A DNA stretch of 64,000 nucleotides from Candidatus Krumholzibacteriota bacterium. GTDB taxonomy: Bacteria; Krumholzibacteriota; Krumholzibacteriia; JAJRXK01. How positions within the stretch are numbered: position 1 is the stretch's first letter; each line of letters starts with the position of its first letter. Under the pieces are notes generated by a model that saw nothing but the letters and a program-made list of their open reading frames with translations, ran no database searches and was not told the DNA's origin. Both the position numbers and the translations under genes were made by a program. Positions 8,831-16,396 of this stretch are shown here, piece after piece. The stretch spans positions 32,545 to 96,544 of the forward strand of contig JAJDAC010000050.1 of the NCBI GenBank assembly GCA_029262065.1, in the 5' to 3' direction.

Positions 8831-8967
8831 TCCGGTCTCCAAGTTGATTAGGGGAATCCATCATACTCCTGCTTGGCGTGTCCGTCCCATCCCCTGTGCA
8901 AATGGGGTCCTCCAAGTGTCCTCCTCATTAGAAAGGTCAGAACCGCCCCCGTCCCCGAGGAGGACCC

Positions 8968-9381
8968 ATGCAAAAACTGACCATTGCGATAGCCCTCATC
9001 AGCCTGCTGACTTCCGCTGCCTTGGCCTCCGAGGCTCTCGAGCCCGCCCCTGCCTCTGAGCAGAAGGCGCCAGTGGAACTGGTCCAGCCGAAGATTTCTC
9101 CTCGCCAGGCCTTTCGCGAGGGCCTGGATTCTCTCCGGGAAAATCTGCATCGCGATCTGGGCGAGCTGCGCGAGGTATCGAAATCGGCGCAGACCCCGGA
9201 GCAACGACTGGCGGCCGACCAGGTGAGTCAGGAACGCAAGCAACGCTACGAGTTGGATCTCCTGCGGCTCCAGTTGACCTTGGCGCAAGCTGAGGGTCAG
9301 GCGGAGAAATCCTCCCAGCTGCAAAACACCCTTGAGCGGCTCGAGGCTCTCTACTCCCAACGCGGGGAGGACAAACAATGA
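8968..9381 (+). CDS. Small secreted coiled-coil protein
   Basis: 137 residues. It has a signal peptide (residues 1-20) and then an acidic/glutamine-rich, almost wholly helical chain from about residue 40 that looks like a coiled coil. GAGGAGG stands 5 bases before the ATG. Its stop overlaps the ATG of the following 1495-residue surface protein (ATGA), so the two are translationally coupled and may work together, for example as a periplasmic chaperone or anchor. No family was recognised. Confidence 0.75.
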   Translation: MQKLTIAIALISLLTSAALASEALEPAPASEQKAPVELVQPKISPRQAFREGLDSLRENLHRDLGELREVSKSAQTPEQRLAADQVSQERKQRYELDLLRLQLTLAQAEGQAEKSSQLQNTLERLEALYSQRGEDKQ

Positions 9382-12300
9382 GGAGGCTGTCGACCCTGAT
9401 TCTGTTCTTGATGCTGGCCTCCGATGCCCAGGCGGGGTTGCGGACGCACGGACTTACCATTGACCTTTTGCCCGGCTCCTCGCCGCTGGAAGGTGCCACC
9501 TACGACGGCGTCTTTCGCGTTTCGTCACGCGGAGCCACTTCGTTTGCATTGAGTGCCATCGACTCCGACGACGACGGTTGGACCCAACTCTCGTTGGATA
9601 CGATCGGCTACACGCTCGCGGCCGGGGAGTCGATCGACTTGCCGTTCCAGCTCACCTGCCTGGATCTGTCCACCGGGTTCTACCTGGAGTATGTGGTGGA
9701 CGATCAGGTCTTCCGACGGGACTTCATCCCCGTATCGCGCGCGCTCCGCAACGCCGTGGAGGCTCCACCGGGAATCTTCGTGCCGGGCAAGCAGGAATCC
9801 TCCGAGGCCTCCCCTGATCCGTTGCCAAGGCCAGACGTTGCGGGACGCGATCGGCTCGGGACCACGACCGAAGGTCTGGACGACACGGGTGAGGACACCG
9901 CCGGTTTGGCCAAGGGTGTAGTTACGGTCCATGGACGGATCGTGTACCAACGCTGGGGTCAGGAATGGACCGGGGCCGATGGCGTTACCGTCCATCTGTG
10001 GGACGAGGACTCCGGTGCCGACGATTACCTGGGCGGCACGTCGACCGACGAGCAAGGTCGGTTCAGCGTGACATTTTTCACGGGTGAGAATCCGGACATC
10101 TACGCCGAGTTTCTGGCCGGAAATACCAAGGTCGAGGTCCAGGAGCCTTCGTTCTTCGAACCCATCTATTCATGGATCACCCCGACGTTTGCCAACCAGG
10201 CTAGCTCCGGCACGGTCAACCTGCCCGACTTCACAGCCCACGATTGGACCGGGCGACGGGTCATGCACCAGATCACGTCGGTCACACGGGCCTGGCGCTG
10301 GCTGTACGGACTGGGCTACGGACACATCGACGACGTTGATATCTTGTTCCCGGATTCGGACTGGCCGCACTACGAGTCGTTCGAGGAGGAGATCCATCTA
10401 CCCAGCACCTGGGGTTGGAACGACGGCACCATGTGGCACGAGTATGGGCATCACTTCATCGACGACTTCGGTGACTCCGACGGCGGGGAGTACTGCAACG
10501 CCGGGGACCGCTGTGATTCCGATGACGACTGCAAGCACTGTACCTGGTGCAAGGAGAACGAAGGCGTAGCCTGGTCCGAGGGCATCGCGCAGTTCTTCGC
10601 AGATCGTATCACGGTCTACGTGGACGACACCTACGGCTGGATGGATGGCGACGCGATCAATGGCAGGACTTTCGAGACCAACGACAAGTGCTGGTCTGGG
10701 AGTGGTGGCAATAACGCCTACGATGATCCCTCCAAGACCGAAGGGGCGCTGGCCGGCCTGATGCGTGACCTTGCCGATGGTGATGGCGACTCCGACCCAC
10801 GCGGTGGAGGACGTTCGTTCGACTACCTCCAGCTTGGATCGAAGTCCGTGTTGGATGTCGCGGCCATCGACGACCCCATCACGCCGTGGCAATTCATCAA
10901 CGCTTTCCGGGCCCGTCACCCATCCTTCGGGAACGGGATCTGGAACGCCGCCTGGAACAACGGCTACAACTTCGACGTGACCCCCCCGGGAACGGTGAGC
11001 AGTCTCACGTCGACCAGTCACATCACCAGCGGGGATTCGCCGGACGGGACCATCGATTTCCAGTGGACCACGCCCAGCGACGATCTTTCCGGGGTGTGGG
11101 GATACAGCCTGTACATCGCCAACACCCCGACCTTCCCGGATGCCAGCGTGGATCTGGACTCCACCGCACCGGTCGGCAACACCCAGGCCTACACCACCGG
11201 GGAGCTGGGGCCAGGCACGTACTATTTCTCGGTGCGCACGGTGGACAACGCCGGCAACTGGAGCGGGTCGTACATTTCGTTTGGTCCGATCACCGTGCGG
11301 GATCCGTATCCCGCCGACCTGGTCGCGGTACACCACCCCAGTTTCTTCGACGCGCCGCTGGTGCCCAGTAACTCGTCGGCGATGCCCAGCGGGCGGGGTA
11401 TTGCACCCAACACCCTGGGTCCGGTTACGCCGACCTACCTCAACCTGCAGTTGTTCAACTCGGGGGAACAGGCGACGCCGCCGGGGCTGATCGAGATCAC
11501 GCCCACGGTAGACGGTGTGTTGGCGACGGTGTTGTCCATTTCGTCGGCGAACCCGCTGGGGGGAATGGGTTACCTCGCATGGAACAACATCGGGCCGCTC
11601 CAGGTCCCAGGTGGTCGCCATACCATCGGGTATTGGGCGGACTCCGGGGAAGACCTGGCCGAGGCCAATGAGTTCGACAACCGCCATGTGGGTCAGTGGG
11701 TGTGGAGCCTTCCGGGAGTGGCATCAGGATTTACGCTCGGGCGTGGAACCCCGCCGTGGGTACATGCCGGCGGTGGGATCGAAAACAACTCGGATGGCAT
11801 CTCGATCGCAGTGGAGACCGGATTCGGCGGCGTGGTCATGTGGCCCGACAACGAAGCCGACAACTACGACCTGGTCCTCCATTCGGCGTCGAACGGATCG
11901 CAGCAGGGGTTTGAGCTGGCCACCAAGAAGGTGGATTCCCAGCGAGCCGTGGGATGTCTGGACGGTGTGCTCTACAACGGGTTCGGTATTCGCGTCAATA
12001 AGCTGGACGTGGCTACGGAACGTTGGGACAGCGAACGAACCGCAACCTACGGCGGGTACCAGATCCAGACCCTGATCAGTACCCCCATTCCCTTCAACGC
12101 GAGCCAGACCAGCTCGTGGGCGCAGGACGAACGGGTCACGGTGTTGCACTTCGACCTGCTTCCCGCCGACGTGGGTGAGGTCGAGGTCATCCTGCAGGCG
12201 GATCCCGCGGTGGGAAGAATGTGGCTGCGCGTCATGGACGGCGAGAACGATTGGTTCAACCTCCACAACCAACCCAAGGCCGACGACACGGATGCGAACG

Positions 12301-13865
12301 GTCTGGCTACCAAGCTCGTGGTACTGGATGAAGGAAAACACGGAATCGTGGTCTGGCGTGATCCGAAGGATCAACCGGATCCCGAGCGGCCTGCGTCGGC
12401 CACATCGTGGGACGTTCTGGTTCGGCCGGCCCGTCCGGACCCCGCGACCGTTACCCCTCCGGGTTGGGTCGAGACGTTCGTGCCGAGTCCGTTGCCCAAT
12501 GGCCAGGATATCCAGGTCGTGATCCCCGATGATCTGTATGGGAACGGGAGCACCTGGCTCAACGTGACCATGGCCAACCTGCGGGCCAATCCGGTTCTGC
12601 AGGTTCCCATGGAAGAGTACCTGGACGGCGAGCTGCTCATGAGCCGGACGGCCAGCCTGCTTGGCCACGCGCAGTTTTCCCTGAACAACCTCGGCCCGTT
12701 CACCATCCGCGGCGGACGCCATTCCCTGACCCACCGGCTGGATCCGCTGGACATCAAGGACGAGAACGACGAGACCAACAACGTCGCCGGTGGGCAGTGG
12801 GTCTGGACCGGCCTGCCGATGTCGGTGGGAAGTACTATCACCCGGGCGGTTCCTCCGGACCTCACCGGCGGTTGGGCCGACGTGAGCGTGTTCGGTACGC
12901 TGTTCTTCAACTCCGACGGACTTACGACTCCCATCCCGTCGCCGGCGGGAGAAGACGGAAGGTGGCACGGTCTCGCGGTGGTTCCGGGTTCGTCCAGCGA
13001 CGTCGACCTGCGGTTGCACAAGCAGGACGCATCGCTGTACGGAATGTACGGTGGCTTCGCCGAGGTCGAGGTCGCCTCGTCGGCGGGCGTTGGCTTGGTC
13101 GACTTCGTCCTGGTCAACCATCGCTTCCGGCAGCCGCGCCAGTACGACGCGGGCGTGATCCGTATGGAAGGCAACGAGGACTACACGGCAACCCTGGTCG
13201 AGTCGACCTGGTTGGGAGATCAACCCTCTGGCACGTTGGGACCCTTCGCCCTGGTGTCTGGCGAAGTGTTGCAGCTGCGGGAGATGACCCTGTCGGCCGG
13301 CCGGCACGTGATCGAAATCGGGAACCTGTCTGGCAACGCCGACCTCGGAGTCTCTCTGCACGCACCGGAACAATATCTGGCCGCACGCGATCTGGGGGTG
13401 CCGCGCGGCATCGCGTGGGTCGAGGAAGCCGGAGCCGACGAGAGCCTGATGGTGGACCTCGCCGCCGAGGGGAAATACTGTCTCGCGGTATGGAAGGTGG
13501 GTTCGGCCGACAAGGACCTGACCGCCACCTACCAGATCACCATCGACGACGGTGTTACCGGCGCGGATTCGACCCCGGCATCGAACCGGCGGGACAGGAT
13601 CGTGGGCATCCATCCCAATCCCTTCAATCCCCGGACGACGATCTCTTTCGAATTGGCTGATCGCACCTTTGTCAGCATGGGCATCTATGACCTGCGCGGC
13701 CGGTTGGTGCGCGAGCTGGTTGCAAAAGAGTGGGATGCCGGGCGCCACGAAGTGGTGTGGGACGGCATCGACGCCGCCGGGCGCATCGTCTCCAGCGGAG
13801 CCTACTTGGCCAAGCTGGAGGGTAGCGGGATTCGCAGCATCAGGAAGCTGACTCTGCTCAAGTAA
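9378..13865 (+). CDS. Giant secreted metallopeptidase-like protein with FN3/CARDB domains and FlgD-like tail
   Basis: 1495 residues with a signal peptide at 1-20. Residues about 280-540 contain a zincin motif, HEYGHHF (His354, Glu355, His358). A WSEG follows 43 residues later (Glu401), a spacing and context that fit a gluzincin-type third ligand, so peptidase activity is plausible. After it come a fibronectin III-like domain (about 540-640) and two CARDB-like adhesion domains, each with a LAEANEFDN- or KDENDETNN-type turn (about 650-780 and 1035-1145). Further beta domains follow, then a FlgD-like type IX-type tail (HPNPFNPRTTISF ... KLTLLK). Probably cell-surface or released. It is coupled to the small coiled-coil gene in front and followed by a hairpin at 13874-13905. 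Confidence 0.85.
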   Translation: MRRLSTLILFLMLASDAQAGLRTHGLTIDLLPGSSPLEGATYDGVFRVSSRGATSFALSAIDSDDDGWTQLSLDTIGYTLAAGESIDLPFQLTCLDLSTGFYLEYVVDDQVFRRDFIPVSRALRNAVEAPPGIFVPGKQESSEASPDPLPRPDVAGRDRLGTTTEGLDDTGEDTAGLAKGVVTVHGRIVYQRWGQEWTGADGVTVHLWDEDSGADDYLGGTSTDEQGRFSVTFFTGENPDIYAEFLAGNTKVEVQEPSFFEPIYSWITPTFANQASSGTVNLPDFTAHDWTGRRVMHQITSVTRAWRWLYGLGYGHIDDVDILFPDSDWPHYESFEEEIHLPSTWGWNDGTMWHEYGHHFIDDFGDSDGGEYCNAGDRCDSDDDCKHCTWCKENEGVAWSEGIAQFFADRITVYVDDTYGWMDGDAINGRTFETNDKCWSGSGGNNAYDDPSKTEGALAGLMRDLADGDGDSDPRGGGRSFDYLQLGSKSVLDVAAIDDPITPWQFINAFRARHPSFGNGIWNAAWNNGYNFDVTPPGTVSSLTSTSHITSGDSPDGTIDFQWTTPSDDLSGVWGYSLYIANTPTFPDASVDLDSTAPVGNTQAYTTGELGPGTYYFSVRTVDNAGNWSGSYISFGPITVRDPYPADLVAVHHPSFFDAPLVPSNSSAMPSGRGIAPNTLGPVTPTYLNLQLFNSGEQATPPGLIEITPTVDGVLATVLSISSANPLGGMGYLAWNNIGPLQVPGGRHTIGYWADSGEDLAEANEFDNRHVGQWVWSLPGVASGFTLGRGTPPWVHAGGGIENNSDGISIAVETGFGGVVMWPDNEADNYDLVLHSASNGSQQGFELATKKVDSQRAVGCLDGVLYNGFGIRVNKLDVATERWDSERTATYGGYQIQTLISTPIPFNASQTSSWAQDERVTVLHFDLLPADVGEVEVILQADPAVGRMWLRVMDGENDWFNLHNQPKADDTDANGLATKLVVLDEGKHGIVVWRDPKDQPDPERPASATSWDVLVRPARPDPATVTPPGWVETFVPSPLPNGQDIQVVIPDDLYGNGSTWLNVTMANLRANPVLQVPMEEYLDGELLMSRTASLLGHAQFSLNNLGPFTIRGGRHSLTHRLDPLDIKDENDETNNVAGGQWVWTGLPMSVGSTITRAVPPDLTGGWADVSVFGTLFFNSDGLTTPIPSPAGEDGRWHGLAVVPGSSSDVDLRLHKQDASLYGMYGGFAEVEVASSAGVGLVDFVLVNHRFRQPRQYDAGVIRMEGNEDYTATLVESTWLGDQPSGTLGPFALVSGEVLQLREMTLSAGRHVIEIGNLSGNADLGVSLHAPEQYLAARDLGVPRGIAWVEEAGADESLMVDLAAEGKYCLAVWKVGSADKDLTATYQITIDDGVTGADSTPASNRRDRIVGIHPNPFNPRTTISFELADRTFVSMGIYDLRGRLVRELVAKEWDAGRHEVVWDGIDAAGRIVSSGAYLAKLEGSGIRSIRKLTLLK

Positions 13866-13873
13866 CGCAAGGC

Positions 13874-13905
13874 AGCGGAGGGGTGGCAATGTTCGCCCCT
13901 CCGCT
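13874..13905 (+). terminator. Hairpin terminator after the metallopeptidase gene
   Basis: A perfect 10-bp stem (AGCGGAGGGG with CCCCTCCGCT) has a 12-base loop and starts 9 bases after the stop codon. No T-run follows. Confidence 0.6.
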
Positions 13906-14016
13906 CGTGCGCATGCCGAAAGAGCGTCGGGAGATTCCGGCTTCCTTTCAAACAGTCTGGAGCAAGGGGTACATGATGCTCCCGAATCCAGTCATGTTCT
14001 GCCAAGGAGTCTCGGA

Positions 14017-14940
14017 ATGAGTCGCGTCGCTGTGATTGCCCTATTTCTTCTTACTTCCCTCTGCGTCTGCACGGTTGAGGCTCAGGCCAGCATCGTCTGG
14101 AAGTGGAGTTGGAAAGGCGAAGCGGGGCAGTTTGTCACCGACGGGGCTCTCGCAGAGGGATCTGCACCCGCCGGTACCTATAGTATCCTGGACTTCTCGG
14201 TAACGAACACGGCGTTGGGCGCGTCCGGCGCCGTTGTCGGATCGATTTCCGGTGGCGAGTACGATGAGGGATCTCAGCCCGGGCAGGGATTCTTCTGGGA
14301 CGGCCGCGCGGTGACTCAGTGGTTTCGGGACGGGGGCGTGCTTACCAACGGGGCGAACCTCTACGTCAGTGGTAGTGGCGATACGCGGTACCTGTTCGAA
14401 ATAGGCTTGTACCTGTTCAGGGAATTTAGCGGAGGTGACGCGGACGTCAGCTCCACGGTCGATATGACGCCATTGAAGGAACCGACCGAAACGATCTGCT
14501 GGAACTGGAGCTGGAACGGAGAGATGGGACAGATCACCACCGACGGGCTCCTGATCGGTGGCACCGCTCCGGCCGGTACCTACAGAATTCTCGATTTCTC
14601 GGTGACCGATACTGCTCTGGGTGGGTCCGGTGCCGTCGTTGGATCGATTGCAGGCGGGGAGTACGATGAGGCATCTCAGCCCGGGCAGGGATTCGTCTGG
14701 GATGGCAACGCAGTGACCCAGTGGTTTCGGGATGGGGGCGTGCTTACCAACGGGGCGAACTTCTACGCGACCGCCATCGGCGGTGGAAGGTATGTGTTCG
14801 CAATTGGCTTCTACGCGTTCAGGAATTCCGATGACGATGACGTTGACGACAGTTCCACCATCGATTTCGGGACGAAGGATCTGGAGTTACCGGCCTCGGC
14901 CGGGCAGGTTTCCTGGGGGCAGCTCAAGAGCCAGTATTGA
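14017..14940 (+). CDS. Secreted tandem-duplicated protein ending in SWGQLKSQY
   Basis: 307 residues with a signal peptide at 1-25. The mature chain is two copies of a 134-residue domain (period exactly 402 bases). Shared motifs are [IV]xWxWSW, APAGTY, DFSVT, SGGEYDE and QWFRDGGVLTNGANxY. The family was not recognised by name; the pattern looks like a beta-rich secreted domain. The last nine residues, SWGQLKSQY, match the ends of the otherwise unrelated secreted proteins at 25800-26492 and 47019-47909 and are proposed as a sorting tag. AAGGAGTCTCGGA precedes the ATG. It appears monocistronic. Confidence 0.8.
   Translation: MSRVAVIALFLLTSLCVCTVEAQASIVWKWSWKGEAGQFVTDGALAEGSAPAGTYSILDFSVTNTALGASGAVVGSISGGEYDEGSQPGQGFFWDGRAVTQWFRDGGVLTNGANLYVSGSGDTRYLFEIGLYLFREFSGGDADVSSTVDMTPLKEPTETICWNWSWNGEMGQITTDGLLIGGTAPAGTYRILDFSVTDTALGGSGAVVGSIAGGEYDEASQPGQGFVWDGNAVTQWFRDGGVLTNGANFYATAIGGGRYVFAIGFYAFRNSDDDDVDDSSTIDFGTKDLELPASAGQVSWGQLKSQY
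14092..14895 (+). repeat. Tandem 402-bp coding duplication
   Basis: Two units, 14092-14493 and 14494-14895, keep an exact 402-base register. DNA similarity is uneven: one stretch around 14317-14366 is nearly identical to 14719-14768, while flanking codons have diverged. This suggests an old duplication with local gene conversion or strong constraint. Confidence 0.8.
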
Positions 14941-15185
14941 TAGCGACGCGATCTACGACGACATGCCATCGAGACAGCTTGCTTGAACCAACACAGATTT
15001 GACCAAGCACCCAAGTAAACCGTACCATTGAGGTGTCCGGGTTCTCCCATCTTCGCGCCGCGGGCGCAGGATACCCTCTAGTCCGACCCGGACGCGAAGC
15101 TACAACCCACCATGACCCATGGTGTCAGCGCGCGTTTGTCGCAGCTGAATGTTGTTTCCGTACATCATGCACCGGGAGAACTCGA

Positions 15186-16391
15186 ATGAACCTGTTCCGG
15201 AATCACCGTATTGCCGCAGTTGCCTTCGCCGTCATGTTGATGGTGGTCGGTTGCGGTGATGCTTTGGTCGAAAATACATCCCCTCTTACCGAAACCGCCG
15301 ATCTAGCCCCGAACAAGACCGGCACACCCTCTTGGTTGGTCCTCATGCAGCCAGGAGTTGCCCCCGGCCCCGTGGCTTCTCGCAACCAGCTGACGGTGAG
15401 TGGTTACTATGCGGCGGGCGATCTGGCCCTGCTCGAGGGCAACGTTAACCCAGTCGATCTTGAGAACGATCCCGACGTTTTTCTCGCTCAACAGAACCTG
15501 GCCATCAGCCTGGGGCCCATCGACTTGATCATGGGTTTCTACGAGGGCGAGCTGACCATGACGAACGTTCGTACCCAACCCTCGCTCGCGCCCATGCTTC
15601 TGGACCAGGTCCACGCCGCGGCTGCGGGTGGACTGGTACGGGCGGCTGTCCTGGACACAGGTATTGATCCCAACCATTCCCATCTGGCCAACCGATGGAT
15701 ACTCGACCCCGTCGCCGAATTGGGCGATCCGTTCGAAGCCAAGAACAACCGCGACGATGACTTCGACGGATTGACCGACGAGGGGTACGGCCACGGCACC
15801 CACGTGGCCGGAACCATTCTGACGGTGGCTCCTGGCGCCAAGGTAGTTCCCTACAAAGTACTCGGCGAAGACGGCAACGGCAGCGACTACACCTTGGCGG
15901 TGGGGTTGATGGCAGCCAAGAACGCGGCTGTGGACGTCATCAACATTAGCCTGAGCCTGAACGACAATTCGCCGGTGATCGAAGCGATTCTCGATCGTGC
16001 CAAAGCTCTTGGCATCGAAATTTTCGCAGCGGCGGGTAACACGGGTGCGGACCCGGTATTTCCGGCGACGCATTCTTCCGTGTGGTCGGTGGCCTCGACC
16101 GACGCTTCCGACGCCTTGTCAGCCTTCTCTGCACGCGGTGCCGTGGAATTCGCCGCACCCGGCGAGGGAATTGTAAGCAGCTTCCCCAACCAACGCATGG
16201 CAGTGGGAGATGGCACCTCCATGGCATGTGCGGTGGCATCAGGAGCAGCGTGCCTCATGCTCGGGCCGGGTCCGTACCTGGCCAATGACCCGCTGGCCGA
16301 ATTGCGCGTGCACACTGCACCCATCACACCGGCCACCGCCGTCCACTCCGGTCGTGTCGATCCCTTCGAAGCCTACGAAATGGGACCGTAG
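15186..16391 (+). CDS. Subtilisin-like (S8) serine protease lipoprotein
   Basis: 401 residues from ATG 15186 (GGGAGAA upstream). An in-frame start 153 bases earlier lacks a ribosome site and would bury the lipobox. Residues 1-25 end in a lipobox (MVVGC). The catalytic triad is complete: Asp157 (VLDTGID), His203 (HGTHVAG), Ser345 (GTSMA), with the oxyanion Asn in AAGNTG. A propeptide-like segment covers about 30-135. An acidic stretch NNRDDDFDGLTDEG between Asp and His resembles a calcium loop. It is predicted to act outside the inner membrane as a lipid-anchored endopeptidase. It lacks the FlgD-like tail seen on other exported proteins here. Confidence 0.9.
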   Translation: MNLFRNHRIAAVAFAVMLMVVGCGDALVENTSPLTETADLAPNKTGTPSWLVLMQPGVAPGPVASRNQLTVSGYYAAGDLALLEGNVNPVDLENDPDVFLAQQNLAISLGPIDLIMGFYEGELTMTNVRTQPSLAPMLLDQVHAAAAGGLVRAAVLDTGIDPNHSHLANRWILDPVAELGDPFEAKNNRDDDFDGLTDEGYGHGTHVAGTILTVAPGAKVVPYKVLGEDGNGSDYTLAVGLMAAKNAAVDVINISLSLNDNSPVIEAILDRAKALGIEIFAAAGNTGADPVFPATHSSVWSVASTDASDALSAFSARGAVEFAAPGEGIVSSFPNQRMAVGDGTSMACAVASGAACLMLGPGPYLANDPLAELRVHTAPITPATAVHSGRVDPFEAYEMGP

Positions 16392-16396
16392 GTCTC

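Noticed and set aside
10398..11687. Open frame of about 430 codons on the minus strand
   Set aside because: Antisense shadow of the same metallopeptidase-like gene with no recognisable product.
11724..13889. Open frame of about 720 codons on the minus strand
   Set aside because: It lies wholly opposite the metallopeptidase-like gene, has no domain or signal, and reflects GC-rich third-position bias of the real gene.
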